Shown: in pieces, positions 15,623-23,781 of the stretch | Layout of the letters: every line of letters starts with the position of its first letter | Position numbering within the stretch: position 1 is the first letter of the stretch | DNA from: Euryarchaeota archaeon UBA171 | GTDB taxonomy: Archaea > Thermoplasmatota > Poseidoniia > Poseidoniales > Thalassarchaeaceae | Assembly (NCBI GenBank): GCA_002497295.1 | Contig: DANO01000029.1 | Location: forward strand, 6,469-70,468 | Direction of reading: 5' to 3' | Length of the DNA stretch: 64,000 nucleotides | The notes under the pieces: generated by a model | Told to the model about the DNA's origin: nothing | Databases searched by the model: none | What the model saw: only the letters and a program-made list of their open reading frames with translations | Made by a program: the position numbers and the translations under genes

Positions 15623-16768
15623 ATGAGCAGGACTGAAATTGTCGAGGGCTACACTCCAAACTTCGAAGGCTGGGTTCAAGAGTTCCATGAATGGCAAACT
15701 AGGATTGGATTCGATCCAGCGTGGCTTGGAGATTATCGATTTGAAATTAGATTCGATTGGATTTCCGCTGGAGACAGTATTGAATTTGGAGATTTTGAAG
15801 GAATGCCGAAGTGGAGTCGTAGGATGCAGATACCCCAGCAAAACATCCGAGATGCCATTATCACAATGATCAGCGTCCAGGGAGACACAGAGTTTGCCTC
15901 CGTGGAGCAGCAAAATCATCTTCTTGCGACTGCACCAACTGAATATGATCGAAAATCTGCTCTGAGGATAATGTGCGAAGAGCAGCGTCATGGTTGGCAG
16001 ATGGCCTATCTTCTTTGCACCTACTTCGGTGAACAGGGAGTTCGTGAGGCGGCCAAGCTGCTGGAAAGAAATGCACAGGATGGTACGAGGCTTCTGGGCT
16101 CATTCAATGCTCCAATCGATCACTGGCTCGACTTCTTCTGTTTTACACACTTTATCGATAGGGATGGGAAGTACCAATTGAAGATGCTATCTACCAGCTC
16201 CTTCCAACCCCTAGCAGCATCAATGGGCCCGATGCTAAAGGAGGAGTCCTTTCACCTCGGAACTGGGGCGAATGGTCTCAGAAGAATAGTCAAGGCAGGC
16301 GTTATACCGACTACATTCCTTCAGAAATATGTCAATAAGTGGGTTAGTACAGGCCTCGACCTCTTCGGAACCGATGAGTCTACCTCGGCGCAATGGGCGT
16401 ACGTATACGGGGTAAAGGGTCGGTACGATGAGCGCGAATCTGGTGATGATGCTGATAGAGACCATCTGAATGAAGCCAGCCGTGGGCTGTACTTTGACGA
16501 AATAAAAGCCGAAATGGCTCGCATAAGCAAGGGTCGACCAGAGGGGGATCCGGAACTTTACATCCCTTCGGACAAATTTAACCGCGGGATAGGGAGGTAC
16601 TCTGGAAATTTATACACTGTAACGGGAGAAGATTTCGAAGGCAGTGAGGAAGAATATGCCGAATATCTTGCAGGCGTCCTGCCATCTGACGAAGATGAGC
16701 GGAAGCTGGTGGAAGAATACATGGCTCCGGGTGTAGAGTGGATACAGTACCGTGAGTGGAAGGAGTAA
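15623..16768 (+). CDS. BoxB-like di-iron acyl-CoA epoxidase (benzoyl-CoA 2,3-epoxidase family)
   Basis: Counting from the ATG at 15623 (381 residues), the protein has two ExxH motifs, E120-H123 in CEEQRH and E208-H211 in EESFH, plus E90 and D181 in DRDGKYQL. These match in order and nearly in spacing the di-iron ligands reported for BoxB (E120, E150, H153, D211, H243). BoxB epoxidises benzoyl-CoA using oxygen and electrons from BoxA. BoxB is usually around 470 residues, so this one is shorter. A TTG ten codons upstream is an alternative start. Neighbouring CoA enzymes support a thioester substrate, but which acyl group is oxidised is unknown. Confidence 0.72.
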   Translation: MSRTEIVEGYTPNFEGWVQEFHEWQTRIGFDPAWLGDYRFEIRFDWISAGDSIEFGDFEGMPKWSRRMQIPQQNIRDAIITMISVQGDTEFASVEQQNHLLATAPTEYDRKSALRIMCEEQRHGWQMAYLLCTYFGEQGVREAAKLLERNAQDGTRLLGSFNAPIDHWLDFFCFTHFIDRDGKYQLKMLSTSSFQPLAASMGPMLKEESFHLGTGANGLRRIVKAGVIPTTFLQKYVNKWVSTGLDLFGTDESTSAQWAYVYGVKGRYDERESGDDADRDHLNEASRGLYFDEIKAEMARISKGRPEGDPELYIPSDKFNRGIGRYSGNLYTVTGEDFEGSEEEYAEYLAGVLPSDEDERKLVEEYMAPGVEWIQYREWKE

Positions 16769-16794
16769 CTCTCCCTTCGAGAAGGTGGTTGATT

Positions 16795-17358
16795 ATGCAA
16801 ACTCATGCTCTCCTAAATGTTGACAGGGATTTACTCTTGCCGTTCTTCGAAAGAGTTCCAGAACTCTTCGATAGATATCACAATGATCCCCAGTCAAATC
16901 CAGAAGTTTACGAAGAACTCCTGTATAAAATTCACAGGCCCCTCTCGGGCGATATGCTCGATATGATCGATGATTGGATGGGGCTTGAACACAGAAGATT
17001 CAATCAGGATCAGGATTTGATGCTCAGACTCTTTCTTCTAGCCATCAGATATCCCGACACCCTATTGTTGGAAAGTCTGGATGATGTAATCACAGAAGAC
17101 GTTCGAAGGATATCGGCATATCTGCATTTCACTAGCCACACCTACACGATATGGGACCAAGACACGAGGAGGGGGCTGAAGCTACTAGGGTTCGATATCC
17201 CAGATACCCAGAAAGCCGACCCATTCATCTATGGAGCATATGTTGGAACTATCGAGCTGATCAAGGATTTGGCACCCTTCACATGCTTCCTTGAGCATGA
17301 TGTACCTCGCCAACGTCTGTTTCAGGCGGCCATAGCGCAGTATGGCCGAGAAGCCTGA
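16795..17358 (+). CDS. Unknown helical protein in the epoxidase cluster, 187 aa
   Basis: I do not recognise this family. The protein is acidic, almost entirely helical by composition, without membrane segments, and has scattered His and Glu residues (for example GLEHRRF and HFTSHTY). The ATG at 16795 follows GAAGGTGG with a suitable gap, and the gene starts 26 nt after the oxygenase stop and ends 26 nt before the dehydrogenase, so it is part of the same transcript. A small subunit or assembly partner of the oxygenase is conceivable; there is no direct evidence. Confidence 0.65.
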   Translation: MQTHALLNVDRDLLLPFFERVPELFDRYHNDPQSNPEVYEELLYKIHRPLSGDMLDMIDDWMGLEHRRFNQDQDLMLRLFLLAIRYPDTLLLESLDDVITEDVRRISAYLHFTSHTYTIWDQDTRRGLKLLGFDIPDTQKADPFIYGAYVGTIELIKDLAPFTCFLEHDVPRQRLFQAAIAQYGREA

Positions 17359-17384
17359 AGTCCTAGCCATGGTGTTGCAGACAC

Positions 17385-18281
17385 ATGGGTGACAGTCCGA
17401 TACGCGTAGTTGGAGTGATTGGCGCGGGCACAATGGGTGCTGGTATTGCTCAAGTTTGTTCTCAGATAGGTTGGGAAGTACGGCTTCACGATGCTCTTCC
17501 AGGAGGAGTTGAAGCGGGCATACTTCGTATCGAAGAATTCTGGTCCATGGGTATTAGAAAAGGAAAAACCGATGCAAATATGGTTGAAAAGTGGAGAATG
17601 AATATTATTCCATCCAGCCTCGAAGACGCTGCCATGAGAAGCGATTTGGTTATTGAAGCGGTTCCGGAGAGGATGGATCTGAAAAGTGATATTTTCAGAT
17701 CTCTTGATCATCTGGCGAAGGAGGATACCATTCTTGCGACTAACACTTCCAGCCTGAGCGTGAAAGAAATCTCAAAATCGACCCAGAAACCGAAAAGGGT
17801 TGTTGGGATGCACTTTTTCAATCCCGTACCCTTAATGCCGCTTGTAGAGATTATACGTCATGAGGAGATCTCCGAGAGAACGGTGGATATTGCAAAATAT
17901 GCAGCAGATAAGATGGGTAAATCTTCCATCGTAGTGAACGACGTTCCTGGTTTTGCGACTAGTCGTCTTGGCGTGGTACTTGGAAATGAGGCGATTAGAA
18001 TGCTTGCAGAAGGTGTTGCTTCAGCATCAGATATTGATACAGCAATGAAGCTCGGATATCGTCATCCGATGGGCCCTCTGGAGCTTTCAGATCTTGTTGG
18101 TCTTGATGTTCGAAGAGATATTCTAAACGGTTTAGCGGAATCTTTCGAAGACGACTCGTATCGCCCGCATCCTCTGCTGAATCAACTCGTTAACGCAGGG
18201 GACCTTGGGAAGAAAACTGGACGAGGGATCTACGAATGGGATAGAGGCGAGAAGAGAGATAGAGACGATCTTGGTATGTGA
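17385..18281 (+). CDS. 3-hydroxyacyl-CoA dehydrogenase
   Basis: The 298-residue protein has the NAD loop GVIGAGTMGAGIAQ (10-23), the NTSSLSV segment, the catalytic histidine in GMHFFNPVPLMPLVE, and a C-terminal 3HCDH domain with NDVPGFATSR and GYRHPMGPLELSDLVG. It oxidises 3-hydroxyacyl-CoA to 3-ketoacyl-CoA with NAD. The stand-alone form corresponds to HbdA/PaaH rather than the fused FadB. It is co-directional with the oxygenase gene, and its stop overlaps the region where the SDR gene begins. Confidence 0.93.
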   Translation: MGDSPIRVVGVIGAGTMGAGIAQVCSQIGWEVRLHDALPGGVEAGILRIEEFWSMGIRKGKTDANMVEKWRMNIIPSSLEDAAMRSDLVIEAVPERMDLKSDIFRSLDHLAKEDTILATNTSSLSVKEISKSTQKPKRVVGMHFFNPVPLMPLVEIIRHEEISERTVDIAKYAADKMGKSSIVVNDVPGFATSRLGVVLGNEAIRMLAEGVASASDIDTAMKLGYRHPMGPLELSDLVGLDVRRDILNGLAESFEDDSYRPHPLLNQLVNAGDLGKKTGRGIYEWDRGEKRDRDDLGM

Positions 18282-18286
18282 TTCTA

Positions 18287-19057
18287 ATGACTCTGGAAGG
18301 GATGAGTGTTCTAGTGACTGGGGGAGCAGGCGGCATAGGTCAAGCGATATGCCGGTATCTCTCAAGGAAGGGGGGCAAAGTGATCGTCCATTATCACACC
18401 TCGAAATCTGAAGCTGAAAGTCTGGCTGACGAAATAGATGGGATTGCTGTCTATGCAGATCTCAGAAAAAAGGATGAGGTTGACAAAATGTTCAGTCAAA
18501 TCGAAGATAAAATCGGATCGTTACAATGCTGTGTCGCCAACGCGGGAATGTACCCCTCGGAATCTATGCCCGCATGGGAAATCTCTGAAGACCGATGGAA
18601 TTCTACACTCGAGTCCAATCTTGGAGTTACCATCTTGACGGCGCAGGGCTTCCTAAGGGGTGCCATAGCTAGTGGCAAAGGTAGTCTTGTGCTAATTGGA
18701 TCAACAGCGGGGATTCATGGGGAGAGGGGGCACTCAGATTATGCAACTGCGAAGGGCGCGATCACGAGTGGTCTTCTCCGTACCCTCAAAAATGATGTTT
18801 CAGGAACTTCGATCAGGGTAAATGCAGTGGCTCCAGGTTGGACTCTGACAGATTCAAAAATCGAATCTGGTATCGACCTGGAGATTGCCAGCAATGCGAT
18901 GCGGACGATGTCGATGAAGAAGCTTGCATCTCCCGAAGATATTGCTGGGGCAGTGGCATTCCTCCTTTCAGATGTGGCTAGCGGTCACATCTCTGGACAG
19001 GTGATTGAGGTTTCTGGGGGAATGGAGGGAAGAGTGATACCGGGGCCTGGTGAATGA
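18287..19057 (+). CDS. Short-chain dehydrogenase/reductase
   Basis: This 256-residue classical SDR has TGGAGGIGQ (11-19), the NAG motif in CVANAGMY, the catalytic Ser in LIGSTAG and the YxxxK pair in YATAKG. The C-terminal SGQVIEVSGG is also typical. The ATG at 18287 is chosen, 5 nt after the dehydrogenase stop; a GTG at 18278 would overlap that stop. It probably oxidises or reduces a hydroxy- or keto-acyl intermediate in the same pathway. SDR sequence alone does not fix the substrate. Confidence 0.85.
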   Translation: MTLEGMSVLVTGGAGGIGQAICRYLSRKGGKVIVHYHTSKSEAESLADEIDGIAVYADLRKKDEVDKMFSQIEDKIGSLQCCVANAGMYPSESMPAWEISEDRWNSTLESNLGVTILTAQGFLRGAIASGKGSLVLIGSTAGIHGERGHSDYATAKGAITSGLLRTLKNDVSGTSIRVNAVAPGWTLTDSKIESGIDLEIASNAMRTMSMKKLASPEDIAGAVAFLLSDVASGHISGQVIEVSGGMEGRVIPGPGE

Positions 19058-19331
19058 AATGGCCGCTCTGTGGATTGAGTTGATTGGGCTGTTCGCAGGC
19101 ATCCTTGGAGTGATCGCATGGATACCACAGATCAAAGAAGTCTGGGTTTTGAAAAGACATGAAGGAATCTCAATAGTAACTTTCGGCCTAGTGGCAACAG
19201 CGTTAGTTGCTTGGCTAATCTATGGCATTCTAGTTGGTTCCCCCTCGATTATCCTGGCAAATTTAGCAGCATTGTCCTGCATTTCCTCGATAATCGTCGG
19301 TGTCTTACGATTAAGACGTCCTCAGACATGA
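19050..19331 (+). CDS. SemiSWEET-like PQ-loop small transporter
   Basis: The 93-residue protein has three hydrophobic helices (about 8-27, 44-63, 68-87) and a PQ motif, WIPQIKEVW, at the end of helix 1. This is the layout of bacterial SemiSWEET proteins, which dimerise to move sugars or other small solutes. It overlaps the SDR end by 8 nt, so it is translated from the same message. Its presence in a CoA-oxidation block is unexpected, and the substrate cannot be predicted. Confidence 0.82.
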   Translation: MNEMAALWIELIGLFAGILGVIAWIPQIKEVWVLKRHEGISIVTFGLVATALVAWLIYGILVGSPSIILANLAALSCISSIIVGVLRLRRPQT

Positions 19332-20117
19332 TTATTGGTTGAAATCAGGTTCTCGTTTCTCAAGAAACGATCTTACTCCCTCCTTGAAATCTGGAGTTAG
19401 TGCCGAGGCAATCATCAACTGACGCTCAAATTCAAGTTGTGTTTCAAAGAATGTTGTTGAAGAAGCGTCTAGAAGTTGCTTGGTACCCCTCCTGCTACTT
19501 TCAGACCATGAGCCCCATCTATCAGCAACTTGTATCGATCTTTGAATGAGTTCGCCCTCATTGACGACCTCGTCCACAGCGCCTTTCTCTTGTGCTGTCG
19601 AACCGTCCCATACCGAGTTCTCGAAGAAGAATCTCCTTGCCGCTTGTTGCCCTACTAATCTTGGGAGGAGCCAGGTCGTGCCCCCATCAGGAGATAGTCC
19701 GAGTCTAAAGAACGAGGCGGCAAGTTTCGCATTTGGTACGCATATTCTGTAATCCATGCTGAGTACTAATCCTAGGCCCCCTCCTGCTGCAGCGCCGTTA
19801 ATCGCACCTATGAAAACCGTAGAAGATCTCCTTATGCGAAGAAGTAGGGGGTGCAGATGGCCAGTCATGGCCTCGACCACGTCCCCGATGGAACCATCGT
19901 CAATCGCATCATCGAACTTGTCTACTGGTCCGCCCGCAGAAAAAAACCTCCCTGTTCCCGTGAGTATTACTGCATCGGTGTTTTCATCTTGAATTAGGCC
20001 GTCTATTGTATCGATCAGATGTTCTATTGTACCAGAAGAAAATGTATCTCTGGATGCAGACTCTGAGAGGGTAACTAGGGCAGTTCTTTGGCTCGGGCGG
20101 TCTACTGAGAGAACCAT
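19332..20117 (-). CDS. Enoyl-CoA isomerase, PaaG-like crotonase-fold protein
   Basis: The 261-residue protein is crotonase-like (FFSAGGPVDKF, GAAAGGGLGLVLSMDYRI) but both hydratase glutamates are missing. In their place it has RLGLSPDGGTTWLLPRLVG, matching PaaG and related isomerases, where the Asp after Pro is the acid/base residue. PaaG isomerises ring-epoxide CoA thioesters, and close relatives act as delta-enoyl-CoA isomerases. It converges on the SemiSWEET gene with no gap and is divergent from the aldehyde dehydrogenase gene, next to a BoxB-like epoxidase. Confidence 0.82.
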   Translation of the reverse strand: MVLSVDRPSQRTALVTLSESASRDTFSSGTIEHLIDTIDGLIQDENTDAVILTGTGRFFSAGGPVDKFDDAIDDGSIGDVVEAMTGHLHPLLLRIRRSSTVFIGAINGAAAGGGLGLVLSMDYRICVPNAKLAASFFRLGLSPDGGTTWLLPRLVGQQAARRFFFENSVWDGSTAQEKGAVDEVVNEGELIQRSIQVADRWGSWSESSRRGTKQLLDASSTTFFETQLEFERQLMIASALTPDFKEGVRSFLEKREPDFNQ

Positions 20118-20187
20118 GGTGAGTCACAGAAGGCAACACGTATGAACTCCATGAATGTGATAAGTGACTGTCGGGCGTGGGCCCATT

Positions 20188-21612
20188 ATGCACAGAGATA
20201 TGTTGTACATTGGGGGCTCGTGGACTGAATCCAAAGGAGAAGGCCGGATATCAGTAGAGAATCCAGCAACGGGAGATGTAATTGGAAGTGTTCCTGAAGG
20301 TACTTTAGAGGATGCGGATAGAGCCGTATTGGCTGCCAGAGAGGCTTTTGGAGGATGGTCTAGTTCTCCAATAGAAGAAAGAATCAGGGTGTTGAATTCC
20401 CTCTCAGAATCTTTCAAAAATCGGACCGCTGAACTGGCTGAACTCATAACAAAAGAAGTTGGCACGCCTATTGAATATTCGAAAATGGCCATGGTTGGTA
20501 CTCCCCGTGTTGTTACACGGTCATATGCAAAATTGCTTGAGTCGTACAATTGGGAGAAGGAGGTACGAAATTCAACAATAGTCAGAGAGGCTATTGGTGT
20601 CTGTGCATTCATCACTCCTTGGAATTTCCCACTCCACCAAATAATCGGCAAGGTAGCTCCGGCTATTGCAGCAGGATGCACGATGGTACTAAAACCATCA
20701 AAAGAGGCCCCTCTTAATGCGTTCTTACTCGCTGAAATGCTCGACGAAATAGGACTTCCGAAGGGTGTCTTCAACCTAGTAAGCGGGTATGGGTCCACGG
20801 TTGGGTCGCATCTGGCATCTCATCCAGAAGTAGACATGGTCTCATTTACGGGATCTACAGCTGCTGGTGTTAGAGTTTCTCAAGCGGCGGCTGAGAGTGT
20901 GAAACGAGTTACGCTTGAACTTGGAGGAAAGAGTGCAAACGTCGTTCTAGAAGACGGGAACGGCATCAGAGCAGCGAAGAATGCGATCGGCGCGTGCTTT
21001 GCAAACTCTGGGCAGACATGCTCCGCACTAACCCGCCTTATCGTTCCAGAATCGATTTTGGAAGACATCATTCCAATCATAGCCGATCGAGTTGATGCGT
21101 ATAAGCCGGGAGATCCTATGGATCCCAAGACGAGATGCGGTCCGATGGTATCGGCCAGTCAACAAGAGAGTGTACTTGGCTACATACGAAGCGGTATCGA
21201 AGAGGGTGCTATTCTGGTAGCTGGTGGATCGGATTTGATTGAAGGTCTCGAATCCGGGTATTTCGTCAGACCCACAGCATTCATGAATGTTGAATCTAAT
21301 ATGAAAATCTGGAAAGAGGAGATTTTTGGACCTGTGCTTTGTATTGCTTCATATTCCTCAGAGGACGAGGCTCTTTCCCTAGCGAATGACTCAGAATATG
21401 GGCTGTCAGGAGGGGTTTGGTCAGAGGATACTGGTCGCGCCATGGCATTCGCCAAGAAGATGCGGACTGGTCAAGTCAGTGTGAATGGAGGTCCGTTCAA
21501 TATCAGTGCACCCTTTGGAGGGTACAAAAAATCAGGAAATGGTCGAGAACTTGGAGTTCATGGTTTTGAAGAGTTCTTGGAAATCAAATCAATCCAGAAG
21601 CCCATTGAGTGA
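20188..21612 (+). CDS. NAD(P)-dependent aldehyde dehydrogenase
   Basis: The 474-residue protein is a complete ALDH: FITPWNFPL for the nucleotide and substrate interface, FTGSTAAG, the general-base Glu in LELGGKSANVVL, and the catalytic Cys in ANSGQTCSA. The C-terminus has the usual PFGGYKKSGNGRELG. In the aerobic benzoyl-CoA (Box) and phenylacetyl-CoA (Paa) pathways an ALDH oxidises the ring-cleavage semialdehyde, so its place beside the epoxidase cluster is suggestive. Sequence alone does not distinguish BoxD from betaine-aldehyde-type enzymes. The ATG at 20188 is preferred to a GTG eight codons earlier. Confidence 0.88.
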   Translation: MHRDMLYIGGSWTESKGEGRISVENPATGDVIGSVPEGTLEDADRAVLAAREAFGGWSSSPIEERIRVLNSLSESFKNRTAELAELITKEVGTPIEYSKMAMVGTPRVVTRSYAKLLESYNWEKEVRNSTIVREAIGVCAFITPWNFPLHQIIGKVAPAIAAGCTMVLKPSKEAPLNAFLLAEMLDEIGLPKGVFNLVSGYGSTVGSHLASHPEVDMVSFTGSTAAGVRVSQAAAESVKRVTLELGGKSANVVLEDGNGIRAAKNAIGACFANSGQTCSALTRLIVPESILEDIIPIIADRVDAYKPGDPMDPKTRCGPMVSASQQESVLGYIRSGIEEGAILVAGGSDLIEGLESGYFVRPTAFMNVESNMKIWKEEIFGPVLCIASYSSEDEALSLANDSEYGLSGGVWSEDTGRAMAFAKKMRTGQVSVNGGPFNISAPFGGYKKSGNGRELGVHGFEEFLEIKSIQKPIE

Positions 21613-21633
21613 TTGCTGGGATGTGATGTTGCA

Positions 21634-22452
21634 TCACTTTGAGATGCAGTAAGGACAATGCTCTCCAACGATGTAGTCGTCGGATTGCTGCTGATCTTGT
21701 GATAATGGTTCTCGGCATTTGAAGCACATTTCGACTTTGGACTCACGGAGATCGTGGTCAACGGCTACTCTCTGGTCGAAGACGAAGCAGTCACCATTCC
21801 AATGCGATTCGCCGTATTCTTCCAAGTATGCGAGTATTCCCCCCTCCAATTGGCGCACGTCCTCAAAACCAGCATTGAGCATAACGGCTGAAGCCTTCTC
21901 ACATCGTATTCCCCCCGTGCAATACATCACGAAGGTCTTCGATTTATACTCCTCAGGTAATATTTCTATGGCTTCTGGAAAGTTTCTGAAAGACTGGATA
22001 TCAAGGTCTATGGCGCCTTCAAATGAGCCTATGCGGGTCTCGTAATCGTTTCTCGTGTCTAGGATCACAATATCTTCGTCATCATCCAGCATGCGCTTGA
22101 ACTCGGTTGGAGAAATATGCTGGCCTGTGAAATCAGAGGGTCTGATATCATCCAAGCCCAATGATATGATCTCCTTCTTCCGTTTGACCAGCATCCTCCT
22201 GAATGGTTGATAATCGGTGTAGCTTATTTTCAGATCTATCCCTATGAATCGCTCATCCAATTCCAGATACTGAAGAAAGGCATCTACTGAGGGCTGGGTG
22301 CCTGCGAGGAAAAAGTTGATCCCATTTTGGCTTAGAAGTATGGAGCCTTTGAGATTGAGCTTCAAGCAGTGTTCGAGCATAGGGTCTCGGATATCGTCTC
22401 TATCTGGGAGATCGATGAATCGATATCCTGCAATGTTCACGATTGTATCCAT
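21634..22452 (-). CDS. trhO: tRNA uridine(34) hydroxylase TrhO (rhodanese family)
   Basis: The 272-residue protein has the TrhO/YceA layout: an N-terminal ferredoxin-like domain (GSILLSQNGINFFLAG), a rhodanese domain with the active-site loop YCTGGIRCEKASA, and a C-terminal Cys pair region (CFKCREPL and HCPYC). TrhO makes 5-hydroxyuridine at the tRNA wobble position in an oxygen-dependent way. The ATG at 22452 follows GAGGTG with a 6-nt gap, which is better than the GTG three codons earlier. It converges on the aldehyde dehydrogenase gene. Confidence 0.9.
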   Translation of the reverse strand: MDTIVNIAGYRFIDLPDRDDIRDPMLEHCLKLNLKGSILLSQNGINFFLAGTQPSVDAFLQYLELDERFIGIDLKISYTDYQPFRRMLVKRKKEIISLGLDDIRPSDFTGQHISPTEFKRMLDDDEDIVILDTRNDYETRIGSFEGAIDLDIQSFRNFPEAIEILPEEYKSKTFVMYCTGGIRCEKASAVMLNAGFEDVRQLEGGILAYLEEYGESHWNGDCFVFDQRVAVDHDLRESKVEMCFKCREPLSQDQQQSDDYIVGEHCPYCISK

Positions 22453-22522
22453 TGTTAACACCTCGATTCACGATCGAGCGAATGTATTCTTCATACTCGG
22501 CGAGTCGAAACTCGGTTATCGT

Positions 22523-23569
22523 TTAATCGACGTATTCGATGTTCTGGGAGGCGCACCATGCAGGTGCGCTTACAGGATTGCATCTACTAGGCGTCCCCCC
22601 GGGTATCTCGACCCAATACTCGATTGATTCGACTCTTGCGGGATAATCCGTCGATATGCTGTGTGCCCCAGAGGATAAGGCTGCTTCCAGCCTGGATGTG
22701 TCGTTATTGTCAGCCTCCTCTCCGCCGCTATCTGCTCTCGTACGCACAATATGCCCCTCGGTGACCAATCGCTCAATCTCATCTCCATCACCGATTGGAT
22801 CAGTCATCGAGAATATCGCGTGTGCGTGAGAAGAGGAGTCGTCTTGCGAGGTGAACATAGGAAACATACGGCCCGTCGGAAAGTGATTCTGAAGGTAGAT
22901 TTCCCTCATGCCGCCAGTGGCAAGCAATACGAAGATGGCCTTGCCGCGACTATCCTCCAGCAAAGGCCAACCCTCGTTGGCTAGGGCGTCACTGAGCGAT
23001 GGATAATCCCCCTGAACATCTGCTGGAGTTATCGTCTTATTTCGAGGCCAGAGTTGAGCTATCTCCGACTCTATCTCATCCAAGATTCCGGACATTTGCA
23101 CTGTTGTTGTTATGCCCATGCTCTGTTCTGGCCAATCTTTTGGCTCTATCCAAATGAAAGTAGTATGGTGAATCGGATTGGCATCGGACCATTCGAGAAG
23201 CGTGTTCATGCAGTTTTCAAAGGTAGGGCAAGTGGTGCCAGAGTCGTACTGGTTGTGATATACCCGGAGGCCGTTCCTTACATCCCACCATACATCGATC
23301 TCAAACTGCCTGACTCCGAGTTGGGAAGCTTGGATATCGAGCTCCTCGTGGGTATACATGTACTCCCTGGTGGGGGAAAAAAGCGGCTCGATGTGATACG
23401 AATTATGAGTGCCTTTCATCTGTATGTGATTAATTCGCAATGGTCCTTCTGAAGCTTGATTTTCTGAAGAATCTGATATGCTCCCTGAGTTGTCGAGGCA
23501 CCCGGAGAAGGGGGTTAAAAACATCATGAGGATGATTGTTGCAACTGGCAGGCTTGCTCTGAATGTCAT
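22523..23569 (-). CDS. Secreted lipoprotein resembling Ca2+-dependent PI-specific phospholipase C
   Basis: From the ATG at 23569 the protein has a signal sequence ending in a lipobox-like FSGC, so it is probably a lipid-anchored exported protein. The body has the PI-PLC TIM-barrel marks: MKGTHNSYH, FEIDVWWD, WIEPKD and a late TRADSG with STDYP. The family cleaves phosphoinositides or glycerophosphodiester bonds; the archaeal substrate is unknown. An ATG at 23602 overlaps the stop of the small ribbon-helix-helix gene and is an alternative, translationally coupled start. Confidence 0.75.
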   Translation of the reverse strand: MTFRASLPVATIILMMFLTPFSGCLDNSGSISDSSENQASEGPLRINHIQMKGTHNSYHIEPLFSPTREYMYTHEELDIQASQLGVRQFEIDVWWDVRNGLRVYHNQYDSGTTCPTFENCMNTLLEWSDANPIHHTTFIWIEPKDWPEQSMGITTTVQMSGILDEIESEIAQLWPRNKTITPADVQGDYPSLSDALANEGWPLLEDSRGKAIFVLLATGGMREIYLQNHFPTGRMFPMFTSQDDSSSHAHAIFSMTDPIGDGDEIERLVTEGHIVRTRADSGGEEADNNDTSRLEAALSSGAHSISTDYPARVESIEYWVEIPGGTPSRCNPVSAPAWCASQNIEYVD

Positions 23570-23598
23570 TAAATCAGTCTCTGGATCTCCGATGAAAT

Positions 23599-23751
23599 TC
23601 ATCTTCTGCTTTCCTCTATTTCCTTTCTCAGTATGAATTCGATATGTGCGTTAATTGATCCAATATCGTCCTTGGCCCAAATCTTGAGTTTATGATGCAA
23701 GAACGGATCTAACCTGAGTAGGATCTTCTTATCCAAGGATTCACCCCCCAT
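23599..23751 (-). CDS. Small Arc/MetJ-like ribbon-helix-helix protein, 50 aa
   Basis: An ATG on the minus strand at 23751 opens a 50-codon frame ending TGA at 23599-23601. The product has a short strand (KKILLRLDP, 8-16) followed by two helices (LHHKLKIWAKDD and SINAHIEFILRKEIEESR), matching the Arc/FitA type ribbon-helix-helix fold. Its start lies 30 nt after the SPFH stop and its TGA overlaps the upstream ATG of the PI-PLC gene, so the three genes look like one transcript. It may repress this unit or serve as an oligomerising partner of the SPFH protein; neither is shown. Confidence 0.75.
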   Translation of the reverse strand: MGGESLDKKILLRLDPFLHHKLKIWAKDDIGSINAHIEFILRKEIEESRR

Positions 23752-23781
23752 ACTTCTCAATATCAGTTTTCGAAGGGCTAC

